From a virus: DNA of 32,554 nt. Below, one piece after another: positions 15,632 to 24,409 of the stretch. Every line of letters starts with the position of its first letter. Position 1 is the stretch's first letter. The notes beneath the pieces were generated by a model. That model saw nothing but the letters and a program-made list of their open reading frames with translations. It was not told where the DNA came from and ran no database searches. Position numbers and translations under genes: made by a program. Location of the stretch: the IMG/VR virus record IMGVR_UViG_3300007640_000133, positions 1 through 32,554 of that record; one strand, given 5' to 3'.

Positions 15632-15901
15632 ATAAACGAAATTTTGGAATTAAAAACACTGATAAAAAACTCAGAAGAAAGGGTTGTCGACTATAAAAAA
15701 ATGTTAGAGGAAGTCCACAAGGATAAAATCAACTTCCCACCTAATAGTGAACTTACAGTTTGGTATAAAACCTTTTTACGGGAAAATAAAAATTCAGAAC
15801 AACTGTGGCTAAAAGAATTAATTGAAGAGAGGACTTACGAAAACGAGGGGCTTAACCCACCATTTTACTATCCTGAATATTGGAGGGAGGGGAAAAATTA
15901 A
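15632..15901 (+). CDS. Small unknown accessory protein with non-ATG start
   Basis: 89 residues if it starts at ATA 15632, 6 nt after the promoter box, where other accessory genes have ATG. The frame is open back to an ATG at 15578, but that is inside the stem-loop and upstream of the transcription start. TTG 15644 or ATG 15701 are other possible starts. The protein is helical and charged (ELKTLIKNSEERVVDYKKML), ending in an aromatic/Pro tail (NPPFYYPEYWREGKN). No family recognised. It may be poorly translated. Confidence 0.5.
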   Translation: MNEILELKTLIKNSEERVVDYKKMLEEVHKDKINFPPNSELTVWYKTFLRENKNSEQLWLKELIEERTYENEGLNPPFYYPEYWREGKN

Positions 15902-15908
15902 AATATTG

Positions 15909-15955
15909 TTGATTTAGTTTTTACAAAAACACCCCCAAACCATAAGATACCTTTG
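15909..15955 (+). promoter_or_regulatory. Late promoter with stem-loop remnant (E6)
   Basis: Only the right outer arm remains (TTGATTT at 15909-15915); no partner arm is visible upstream. The late box TTTTACAAA (15919-15927) is exactly 20 nt before TACCTTTG (15948-15955). The fibre gene ATG is 20 nt later at 15976. A truncated element that keeps a working-looking late promoter. Confidence 0.7.
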
Positions 15956-15975
15956 CTGATACAAAACATTCAGCA

Positions 15976-17802
15976 ATGGCAATATCGGTTAAATTTAAGA
16001 GAACCACAACCACAAATACATTTGTAGTTACAGCGGGGTCAGGAGACACTGGAAAGTTACAAATACAACTTGACGGTTCAGATGTATATAACAACCTTAG
16101 TGGTTCTTCTAGTGATATAATTAGCGGGGCGGCAAGCATTACCCCATCAATTACACTAGATGATGATGGTAATATCCCACAGGGGGTTTACTACTTCAAA
16201 TTTGTGGCAAGCGTAGGAACAAGCGCAGCACTAACAACTCAGTTTTTAGTAAGCCACATTGAACCATCAATTTCTATCACCCCCGATACATACACCCCCG
16301 AATTAACCACAACCGACAATACATCGTATTCCATAGCAGATGCGTCAGCGACATCGGTTAGCAGAACACTAACACTGACCTACCCAACGGGTAGCAACCA
16401 AACAGCATTAACGGCCAGTGCAGCAGCATCGGCGACATCGGTTAGCATCACCACAAGTAATGTATGGACGGGTGCAAACCAAGTAACATTAGACTACGAC
16501 CTTACATATACAGTAACCCCCACATCTTCATTATATTCTTCATTCACTTACCAAGAGACTGGTGTAGGTTACGAATCAGAAATAATTGAAGCGGACAACG
16601 CGCTATGTACACTTTATTGTTGTATAGACGGGCTAAGGAAGAAAGTAAAAGCAGCCGCAAGCGGGGGTCGCGCAAACTACCCAAGTTTACTAAGCGACTA
16701 CACTTACGCTTGTTCTTTGGCCATGCAATACAGAGAGGCCATTAGTTGTAATAAGACAGCAGCACTAGACGATATCTACGCTCAAATAGAGAAGGCAACT
16801 CAATGTACGGGGTGTACAGATTGTGTAGATGCGTCATCTACCGCCCCCACTAAAATATACGGAATAGGAAACTCCACTAACACAGAGGAAGTTCAAGACA
16901 TAGTAGGAACAATGTTTGAGAACGGAGTAGACTACGGAATTACAGCTACCTATGACGACACCACAGGAACAGTTGGTTTAGAGAATTGGGGGCTTTATTT
17001 ACAAGTCTACAACGATACGGGTTCAACCATTTCAAAAGGAAAAGTAGTTTACATTTCGGGTTATGACACTACAACAGGACTACCTGAAGTAAGCCTAGCA
17101 AGCCCCGCATCTTCAGCATCAGCACAAGCTGTTGGATTAATATCAGCTGATATTGCAAGCGCGGCATCAGGAAGGTGTGTTGTGAGTGGAACATGGACAG
17201 GGGATACTTCTAGCTTTACTGTTGGGGACAAGTTATTTTTAGATACAGCGGGGGCATTAACTACAACGGTTCCATCGGGAGTACTAATATACCAATATAT
17301 TGGAGTTGTTTCGGTGGTAGATTCCACCAACGGCAAAATTGAGGTCAACATAAGCAGGGCTTTTGACTTCAACTCCATCATAGACAACAGTACCGCTGTG
17401 AATACGTTGCAACAAAACACATCAAAGGTAAACGTAACGTTATCTGCAATGGGTAATTTAAACTCGTTAGCAGCATCGGCCATAGCAAGTGTAAGCACTT
17501 ACGTTACATACTTATACGGTGGAATAGTACAAGTAACAACTCCACCATCAGCCCCCGTAGCAGATTTAACATTGAATATTTATGGTAACAACACATCTGC
17601 ATATAACAGTACATCTATAATTGGAACAGTGACTATATCTTCAGCTATCTCAGCGAATCAAACACAACAGATAGGGATAAGTCAACTTAGTAATTTAGTT
17701 GATTTAGAGGATGGGGTTTACATAGGAACATCATCAGACGTTACATCATGGTCAGACGGGGCTGCAAAAGTAATACTATTCTACTCTCAATTCAGACCAT
17801 AA
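15976..17802 (+). CDS. Virion fibre or head-decoration protein (probable)
   Basis: 608 residues, very rich in Ser, Thr, Ala and Gly, with few charges, in predicted beta structure throughout. Residues 1-200 look like Ig/fibre-type beta domains. Residues 211-283 form an unusual helical insertion with eight cysteines, including CTGCTDC (277-283). Residues about 335-470 have a repeated-strand pattern (GSTISKGKVVYISGYD, then VGDKLFLDTAGALTTTVPSG) that I know from decoration and fibre modules. It has its own late promoter and is next to the neck genes. A head fibre, tail fibre or decoration trimer are all possible; virion location is inferred. Confidence 0.6.
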   Translation: MAISVKFKRTTTTNTFVVTAGSGDTGKLQIQLDGSDVYNNLSGSSSDIISGAASITPSITLDDDGNIPQGVYYFKFVASVGTSAALTTQFLVSHIEPSISITPDTYTPELTTTDNTSYSIADASATSVSRTLTLTYPTGSNQTALTASAAASATSVSITTSNVWTGANQVTLDYDLTYTVTPTSSLYSSFTYQETGVGYESEIIEADNALCTLYCCIDGLRKKVKAAASGGRANYPSLLSDYTYACSLAMQYREAISCNKTAALDDIYAQIEKATQCTGCTDCVDASSTAPTKIYGIGNSTNTEEVQDIVGTMFENGVDYGITATYDDTTGTVGLENWGLYLQVYNDTGSTISKGKVVYISGYDTTTGLPEVSLASPASSASAQAVGLISADIASAASGRCVVSGTWTGDTSSFTVGDKLFLDTAGALTTTVPSGVLIYQYIGVVSVVDSTNGKIEVNISRAFDFNSIIDNSTAVNTLQQNTSKVNVTLSAMGNLNSLAASAIASVSTYVTYLYGGIVQVTTPPSAPVADLTLNIYGNNTSAYNSTSIIGTVTISSAISANQTQQIGISQLSNLVDLEDGVYIGTSSDVTSWSDGAAKVILFYSQFRP

Positions 17803-17805
17803 TTT

Positions 17806-18489
17806 ATGTTGATAGACAAAGTATATTCAGCGGTAAGTCAAATAGCAAACAAGAACCAACTTGGTGGGTATATATCCCCCGCTGAGTTCAACAAGTATGC
17901 GGAGTTCGCTCAGATAGATGCCATAAACGAAACGGTAGATGGTAAATTAAGTGGGGCTTTACTAGATATTGACGAACTATCTGACGTAATAAAAACCACA
18001 CAAATAGCAGTGGCAAGCGGTTTCGCCACGCAACCATCTGACTACTTCAGATACAGAGCATCTATGGGGTACTCTGTATACAAAGGCAAAGGACGAAGTG
18101 TTGTTTTAAATTTAGTGGAAGAGAATGAGTGGGCAGAAAGGTTGGCAAGTGAGATAAACATACCGACAACAACCTTTCCGATAATGAGGGGCGTTGGTAC
18201 GTCTTTTGAAGTAGCCCCCGCGACCCTAAACCAAATAGTATTGACCTATGTAAAAGTACCGTTGATGCCTTGGTGGAATTACACCCTATCAGGAAGCACA
18301 CCCGTATTTGCAGCAACATCAGGAACAACAACAAACCCAAACTCAGGTGTAACAGCAGGGGATAGCACAGACTTAACTTTGTCAGATGCTTTCTTCCCAA
18401 CACTTGTTTTTAAGATTTGCAGATACTTTGGTATCGAGATAAAAGACGCAGACCTCTATCAAGGGGCTATAACTGAACAGAAAAACTAA
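17806..18489 (+). CDS. Neck/ring or head-completion protein (probable)
   Basis: 227 residues, starting 3 nt after the fibre gene stop. The N-terminus is a helical region (YSAVSQIANKNQLGGYISPAEFNKYAEFAQ) followed by a mixed domain with PSDYFRYRASMGY and an SGTTTNPNSGVTAGDSTDL loop. In crAss-like phages, ring proteins of this size lie between the capsid genes and the large tail gene. The end overlaps the next start by one base (TAATG), and the order ring, ring, hub, muzzle is the reason for the call. No sequence signature proves it. Confidence 0.55.
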   Translation: MLIDKVYSAVSQIANKNQLGGYISPAEFNKYAEFAQIDAINETVDGKLSGALLDIDELSDVIKTTQIAVASGFATQPSDYFRYRASMGYSVYKGKGRSVVLNLVEENEWAERLASEINIPTTTFPIMRGVGTSFEVAPATLNQIVLTYVKVPLMPWWNYTLSGSTPVFAATSGTTTNPNSGVTAGDSTDLTLSDAFFPTLVFKICRYFGIEIKDADLYQGAITEQKN

Positions 18490-19091
18490 TGGCAGCAACC
18501 ATATATAGGTTAGGGGAAGATATTGTAAAGTCCTATGCACAGAGGGTACAGGGCGGTAAGATAACTATTCAAGAGGCAATGCTGAAAGGCGCACAAGCCT
18601 CTAATAAGTATATCCGCGACCTTATATGGAGAAACATATCAATGGGGGAATACACAGTACCCTATGGATGTTTATTCGAGTACACAGTGGGGGTGGAGAA
18701 AGACACAACGAAAGGAAAGTGGTTTGCAACCCTACCCATAAGAACATTGGAAAGCCTACACAACAACATGGGCATTTACTATGTTGCAGCGGCTACTGAC
18801 ATTTATACCCCAATAATCCCACTAGCCACAAACTTCAACGCACTTTACAGGGGGCTTGATGCGTTTGGATTAGAGACACAATTAGGGTACACACCCGAAA
18901 GAGACAGAATCTATATTCAAGGGGTTGATGTAGACGAAGACTTCAAAGTGTTTATGAGATTAATTCCCGACAGCACAACATTGAATCCTGACGATCCTAT
19001 GCCGATACCACCTGACTGTGAGTACGAGGTAATTCAAATGGCACTTCAGTTACTCGCCCCGCAAATCCAAACCCCAGAAATCCTTAAATAA
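18489..19091 (+). CDS. Neck/tail connector protein (probable)
   Basis: 200 residues, start overlapping the previous stop by one base. The sequence opens with a helix (GEDIVKSYAQRVQGGKITIQEAM), then a beta-rich middle with a long, well-ordered stretch (GLDAFGLETQLGYTPERDRIYIQGVD) and a C-terminal region ending in helices (DCEYEVIQMALQLLAPQIQ). Its size, position and tight coupling with its neighbours match ring or connector proteins of podoviral necks. No named family recognised with confidence. Confidence 0.55.
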   Translation: MAATIYRLGEDIVKSYAQRVQGGKITIQEAMLKGAQASNKYIRDLIWRNISMGEYTVPYGCLFEYTVGVEKDTTKGKWFATLPIRTLESLHNNMGIYYVAAATDIYTPIIPLATNFNALYRGLDAFGLETQLGYTPERDRIYIQGVDVDEDFKVFMRLIPDSTTLNPDDPMPIPPDCEYEVIQMALQLLAPQIQTPEILK

Positions 19092-19846
19092 TGAACACAA
19101 TAACATTAGATGAGATAGTAAGGGAGTACATGATAGGGGAAGGTAAAGAATCTTTCCACGACTACCCCCGCTATTTACAAATGGCAGCAAGAGGACTAAA
19201 GGAAATGAACACAGACGTTTCAGCAGTACCTATGGTATCCATATTAGAAGTAGAAGATGGAGGACGTGCCACACTACCACAAGACCTCATTAGACCTATT
19301 AGGATAGGTTTTGCGGGGAGTGACGGAAGATTTATAGAGATATACTCAGATAATACTTTAATTGTAGGAACAGACGGTGTATATAGTTGCGCTACCGATA
19401 CGGACAACCTTAGCGGACTAGACCAAACAGTTCCCATATCAAGCAACATAGCAGACCTAAGCGGCTCTTTTAGAAACGGGGAAGTTATAGGAAGGCAGTA
19501 TGGAAATGTGGGGGGTAGTGTATTTAGTTACAGAATGGATTGGGCGCGGGGCGTAGCAGAATTTTCATCCAACATATCAGGTCAAGTCGTTTTAGAATAT
19601 CTAGGCGACCCCCAAAAAGTAGATGGACAATACATAGTACACCCATTCTTAATTGAACCGATACTAGCTTGGTTAGCTTATTCTCTAATCAGGTTTAAGA
19701 AGTCGGTATCGCCAAACGAAAAAAACTACGCCTTCCAACAGTACGTTAATAAAAAAAGACACGCTAGAATAAGGTTCGCAAGCGAATCAATAGGCAGCAT
19801 TATAAACGCATCAAGGAAGACTTTTAACGGTTCCGCAAAATTCTAG
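19091..19846 (+). CDS. Tail hub/tubular-type neck protein (probable)
   Basis: 251 residues, start overlapping the previous stop by one base. The pattern 'TLPQDLIRPIRIG' followed by 'FLIEPILAWLAYSLIRFKK' and a basic helical C-terminus resembles tubular tail or gatekeeper proteins of podoviruses (T7 gp11- or P22 gp4-type architecture), which join the portal to the tail. The N-terminal helical region (TLDEIVREYMIGEGKESFHD) is typical too. It precedes the large tail gene by one base, so the whole set 15976-24293 is probably one transcription unit. Confidence 0.6.
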   Translation: MNTITLDEIVREYMIGEGKESFHDYPRYLQMAARGLKEMNTDVSAVPMVSILEVEDGGRATLPQDLIRPIRIGFAGSDGRFIEIYSDNTLIVGTDGVYSCATDTDNLSGLDQTVPISSNIADLSGSFRNGEVIGRQYGNVGGSVFSYRMDWARGVAEFSSNISGQVVLEYLGDPQKVDGQYIVHPFLIEPILAWLAYSLIRFKKSVSPNEKNYAFQQYVNKKRHARIRFASESIGSIINASRKTFNGSAKF

Positions 19847-19847
19847 T

Positions 19848-22800
19848 ATGGTAGAAAAAAGGCTATTCGATGGGGGGATGAATATGGACGATGACGAAAC
19901 ACGCATCGAGCCAAACCAATACCGCTATGCTTTAAATATCCGAAATGGAAATTCCGAAAAGGGTTCAGTTGGAACAATAACAAACGCAGAGGGGAATACC
20001 CTAGTGAGTGTGACCCTTCCTAGTGGGGGAAATAAAGTTATTGGAGTTTACGATGACGAACCCCGCGACAGAATAATTTACGTTGTATATAACACGGGAG
20101 GGTTAAACCTAATTCTTTGTTACAACTACAAAGCACAAGTAGTACAGACGGTTCTAAGAGACTACAACAACATACTAGACCTAGACCCCAATTATTTAAT
20201 AACTGGAATCAACGTAGTAGAGGGAGACGCAAACTCCTATCTTCTAATGACGGATGATAATGGAGAGCCTAAGAACATTAATATCGAAGCGGGGGTTAGA
20301 ACCTTCGACACTAATTCAGCTAACGGAGAATACACATACAGAAAATACATTGGAGATTGGGACGACCTTTCAGCAACTTCAGCAGCGGCAGACCAAGTTT
20401 ATAAGCGGGGTATTGTTTACACAAATTCAGCAGGAGGAAGTGTAGACGTAGATTTCTACTACCGTTGCACAGCCGACACAACTAACGACCCCACAGCAAG
20501 CACATCATCAGGACTACCTAGTGAAGATTGGGAGATATGCCCATCGGGATACGTTTACACCGTACAGACAGTTTCAAATGTGGATTATATTTCAGCGGAG
20601 TGGCAAGTAACTAATATAGTAAAACCCCCGCTTGCCTATCCCGATATGGAGTACGGAACAAATGGAAATGGGTATAACTACCTAAAGGGAAGTTTGTGGC
20701 AAGTTAAGTATAAGTATGTTTGTAACGATGGGCGGGAATCATCTTGGAGTCCTATAACCCCATTACAAAACCCAAAGTACTTAGCAGATTCAATATTAAC
20801 TAAGAGCGAATACAAGAATGATAACGAGGCAAACTCACTAACCTTATTTTTAGAAGCCCCCGACACAAACCACTACAAACAAATAAAGATATCGGTAAGG
20901 AGAGTTCTAAGCGATAAAAGTCCTGACGATTGGTATTTATTCGACACAATAAAAACTAATGACGTAACAAATAGGTACTACGACACATCAGCAAAGATAA
21001 AAAGTCAGTTTGATAATTCAAACACGTTGATGCCGCTAGACCAATCCGAAGTGAATCAACTTTTCTCTTGGGTTCCAGACAAAGCACAAGCGCAGGGCGT
21101 TACATCAGGAAACAGACTTATATACGGAAATTTTTCAGAGGGAAAGGAGTATTCACTAGACGGGGTTTACGGAATAAACAAGAACCCACCAACAGCTGAG
21201 TTCTACGAAAGGTCAAACCCGTATATAACATTATCCCCATTGACGGCTCAAACTTTCAATAGTTCTGTGTTCACAACAGTCACGGCAGAGACTTTTTTCG
21301 ACCCCGTAATAAAAAACGCATCAGGAGTAGGATTTAAGTTTCCTGCTAGTGTGCAAGTAGGCGCAGACTACACTATTAACGTAGGTGTAAAAATAGCCGC
21401 GTCCGTAGGAAACGGTATAAATATCCCCGCCCAATTAAACTTCCTAAAGATTTTAACGTATAGCGCGTCAAGCACAAATTCATCTGCTTTAGTAGACCAA
21501 TTTGTAGCGGGCATAAACAACTCAAAGTACATAACATCAGATGCCTTTGCGGGTACATCCCCCTATCAATTACTAACAGCGACAAATGTAGCATCGGGAG
21601 GAAGTTCTTATCTAAAGATTATACCCCTATCAGGGTTTACATCAAACGGATTTACATACAACGTATTTATTCAGAATGTTCCAACATCACAAGTTGCACA
21701 AGTAAAAACCGCAATACAAACATTTAAAAGAGGAACATCTCAAAAGTTTGCAATAGCCTATGCGGATAAATACGGAAGGTTAAGCACGGCTATAAGACAC
21801 CCAAACTTAGAAGTCACAAGCCCTTGGTGGAGAGATACAGTTTATAGTGCAATAACAGCATCTGGAGTAGCGGGTAACGTTTTAAGCGCAATAGGGGCTA
21901 GGTACGCCCAAATACAATTTAACCATGATGCCCCAGAATGGGCAGAAAAGTTTTACATCGTAAAGACACTTTCAAATGGGCTTGATTACTACAAAACTTT
22001 TGTAACCACAAAGGCTGTGGAGTTGGCGAACTTACTTAGGTACGCCACAACAACCGACCCATCTGGCTACGCCACAATCCTAAATATGTTGCAGGGTAAA
22101 TATTTTTACCGAGGATATATTAAGACGAGTTTTGATGATTTGAACTACGGCATGGTAACATCTGCCACATCATTAGGTGGGCAAGAGTTACTTTATATCC
22201 CCGTTACATCTCTACAAGGCTCCCCATTTTCATACAACTCTCTAACAAGAACGGATGTCAACTATGAATTTGTAAAAGGGGATAGGGTTAGGGCTTGCTA
22301 CAATATAACACCTGTAACAGCATCAGGTTCGGCAAACGTAAGCGATTATTATACATCATCTTTTGATGCCGAAATTCTTGACTACAACACACAATTAAAC
22401 TGTCTGATACTAAGGGTAAATGACCTACCAAATGAATATGTAAACTCCGCGTCATCCACCGTTCTATTTGCATCAGCAAATACAGCGGGGGCAACTAATG
22501 GGGATATTGCGGGATTGGTGCTAGAGATATACCGACCAACAAAAGATAGAGGCAGAGACTTTTATTATGAAATGTACGCGGGGGACGTGGCATCAGCTGA
22601 CGTGGGAGGGGTAACAAGATATTTCCATAACGGAAACTTCCAAAACCAAACTAGCGCACAATCCGCTATTATAAATTTGACCAACGGGGACTCTTACCTA
22701 AAACCAAGAACCTATGCTGTTGTAGCGTCAGGAGGCACTGGTGCATTAGTAGCGGCCAGTTCCAGATCATATCAGTTCTTTGTAGAAGACGAAAGTTACT

Positions 22801-24293
22801 ATGACAAGACACCATCTAAAGCGTGGGGGGCGGGAAGGCCAAACGCACTAATAAGGTCAACAAGTAACGCTGAAGATTACTCGGGATTTTTAGGGGAAGT
22901 TCAACGCCCCACAACAATAAGATATTCTAAACCATTCTTAGCGGCACAAGGTTATAATGGATTGGGTACGTTCTATGACATAGACTTTAAGGACGCAAAC
23001 CCCGCATTAAGATCAATACAAAAACTCCATACAGAAGGAAACAGAATCATAGTACTCCACGAGAACGCAGTAGGTTGGGCAGAAACAGATAGAGTAGTAG
23101 CCAAAGTAGGAGAGGGCAATATTGTCATAGAGGGTAACACCCCACTATCCGACATTATCTACTACCAAGGAAGACACGGAATATCCACAAACCCTGAATC
23201 CTTTGCGGCTAATGGAAGCAGAAAATACTTCGTAGACATAGACCAAGGACAAGTATGTAGACTATCTCAAGACGGTGTTACAGTCATCTCAGATAAGAAG
23301 ATGAACAAGTACATCAAACAAGTCTTCAGAGAGATGCAGCAGTCAGAAAATGAGAGTTATATTTTTGGGGCTTACGACAAGCGATTCGATGACTATATTT
23401 TAGTATTAAAATGGCCAGCAACTTTTGAACCCACAACAGAAGAGTTTACCGTTACAGCAAGCGGGGCAACGCTAAACCTAACAGCAAGCGGATATGATTT
23501 CTTTGAAGGAGGAACAGTACCAATAACCCTAGCAGCTTGTAATAGAGGGGCAACATACTATTCACAAAAGGAATCAACAGCAGCGGTAACAACTGTAAGC
23601 GGAAGCAGCATAACGCTATCCATTGCATTAGCCGATAGGGCGCAAGCAGCAGTGCTAGGTGGGGGCATAGAGTCAGCGTGGTATTTTAGGATTTACCCAC
23701 TAAACACTAGAACCTTAGTTTTTAACGAGAGGTTGTCTGTGGATATAAACCGACAAGGTGCGTGGAGTAGCTTTATGAGTTACCCCGCTGAGAACCTTTC
23801 TCCTGCGGGAATAGATTTAGTTTCTTTTAGGGCGGGAAAATTGTACATACACAACGATTACGCAAACCCCGCAAGCTACTATGGAACAGACTACCCAAGC
23901 TACATAGATATAGTTTCAAACCCCGCAGCAGACGGAACTAAAGTATGGAAAGGAATATCACTAAAAGGAAATTTTACTTCAGGGGATGAGGCTAACATAT
24001 CTGTACCTATTGCGTCAGAAGATACAACGCGAGCGGTAGAAGCCGTAGGCGGTGGTATAACCACAAGCAACGAGCAATACTCAACCACACAGAGTTTTGT
24101 TTTCAAGGAGGGTCAAATCTACGCCCCCGTACTAAGAACAGGCTCAGGAACATCTTATTCTTCTTATATTGAAGGAGACAAAGTAAGGGGATATTGGATA
24201 AAGACGAGAATTAAAATTGCAGCGGGGGTTACTAAGATTTACAAGATTCTTGAAGCGGCATTTGATTTTATTCCGTCAAATTACAATCAGTAA
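19848..24293 (+). CDS. Large tail protein, muzzle/stabilisation-like (probable)
   Basis: 1481 residues, starting 1 nt after the previous stop. The N-terminus has a repeated-strand pattern (VIGVYDDEPRDRIIYVVYN, then NYKAQVVQTVLRD) that suggests a beta-propeller-like start; the phrase DDNGEPKNINIEAG recalls large tail proteins of crAss-like phages. The rest is long beta-rich domains with Ser/Thr/Gly-rich linkers. Size and position fit the muzzle or tail-stabilisation protein that plugs the tail tube. Nearly all strands, no obvious enzymatic motif, and stop at 24291-24293 just before element E5. Confidence 0.65.
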   Translation: MVEKRLFDGGMNMDDDETRIEPNQYRYALNIRNGNSEKGSVGTITNAEGNTLVSVTLPSGGNKVIGVYDDEPRDRIIYVVYNTGGLNLILCYNYKAQVVQTVLRDYNNILDLDPNYLITGINVVEGDANSYLLMTDDNGEPKNINIEAGVRTFDTNSANGEYTYRKYIGDWDDLSATSAAADQVYKRGIVYTNSAGGSVDVDFYYRCTADTTNDPTASTSSGLPSEDWEICPSGYVYTVQTVSNVDYISAEWQVTNIVKPPLAYPDMEYGTNGNGYNYLKGSLWQVKYKYVCNDGRESSWSPITPLQNPKYLADSILTKSEYKNDNEANSLTLFLEAPDTNHYKQIKISVRRVLSDKSPDDWYLFDTIKTNDVTNRYYDTSAKIKSQFDNSNTLMPLDQSEVNQLFSWVPDKAQAQGVTSGNRLIYGNFSEGKEYSLDGVYGINKNPPTAEFYERSNPYITLSPLTAQTFNSSVFTTVTAETFFDPVIKNASGVGFKFPASVQVGADYTINVGVKIAASVGNGINIPAQLNFLKILTYSASSTNSSALVDQFVAGINNSKYITSDAFAGTSPYQLLTATNVASGGSSYLKIIPLSGFTSNGFTYNVFIQNVPTSQVAQVKTAIQTFKRGTSQKFAIAYADKYGRLSTAIRHPNLEVTSPWWRDTVYSAITASGVAGNVLSAIGARYAQIQFNHDAPEWAEKFYIVKTLSNGLDYYKTFVTTKAVELANLLRYATTTDPSGYATILNMLQGKYFYRGYIKTSFDDLNYGMVTSATSLGGQELLYIPVTSLQGSPFSYNSLTRTDVNYEFVKGDRVRACYNITPVTASGSANVSDYYTSSFDAEILDYNTQLNCLILRVNDLPNEYVNSASSTVLFASANTAGATNGDIAGLVLEIYRPTKDRGRDFYYEMYAGDVASADVGGVTRYFHNGNFQNQTSAQSAIINLTNGDSYLKPRTYAVVASGGTGALVAASSRSYQFFVEDESYYDKTPSKAWGAGRPNALIRSTSNAEDYSGFLGEVQRPTTIRYSKPFLAAQGYNGLGTFYDIDFKDANPALRSIQKLHTEGNRIIVLHENAVGWAETDRVVAKVGEGNIVIEGNTPLSDIIYYQGRHGISTNPESFAANGSRKYFVDIDQGQVCRLSQDGVTVISDKKMNKYIKQVFREMQQSENESYIFGAYDKRFDDYILVLKWPATFEPTTEEFTVTASGATLNLTASGYDFFEGGTVPITLAACNRGATYYSQKESTAAVTTVSGSSITLSIALADRAQAAVLGGGIESAWYFRIYPLNTRTLVFNERLSVDINRQGAWSSFMSYPAENLSPAGIDLVSFRAGKLYIHNDYANPASYYGTDYPSYIDIVSNPAADGTKVWKGISLKGNFTSGDEANISVPIASEDTTRAVEAVGGGITTSNEQYSTTQSFVFKEGQIYAPVLRTGSGTSYSSYIEGDKVRGYWIKTRIKIAAGVTKIYKILEAAFDFIPSNYNQ

Positions 24294-24298
24294 AGAAA

Positions 24299-24404
24299 TT
24301 TTACTATCTTTGTACGAAATCAACACGCGGCTAAAGTGCGTTTCAATGCATTTTTAGCCAATGTTGATTTTACAAATTATTCCCAATATCCATAGATACC
24401 TTTG
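24299..24404 (+). promoter_or_regulatory. Stem-loop element E5 with two promoters
   Basis: TTTTAC plus TATCTTTG (24299-24312), 4 nt, then outer arm AAATCAACA (24317-24325) paired with TGTTGATTT (24362-24370), nine perfect pairs. Inner GGCTAAA (24329-24335) pairs with TTTAGCC (24353-24359), extended by GTGC/GCAT, with loop 24340-24347. The late box TTTTACAAA (24368-24376) is exactly 20 nt before TACCTTTG (24397-24404), 5 nt before ATG 24410. This is the cleanest, unopened copy, and 24321-24377 is identical to 8687-8743. Confidence 0.85.
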
Positions 24405-24409
24405 CTAGA

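Noticed and set aside
183-24404. CRISPR array made of the repeated elements
   Set aside because: The copies are several kilobases apart and flank genes; there are no regular short spacers and no cas genes.
183-24404. True integron attC sites
   Set aside because: The outer arms do not fit the RYYYAAC/GTTRRRY core and no integron integrase is in the window; I keep only the layout similarity.
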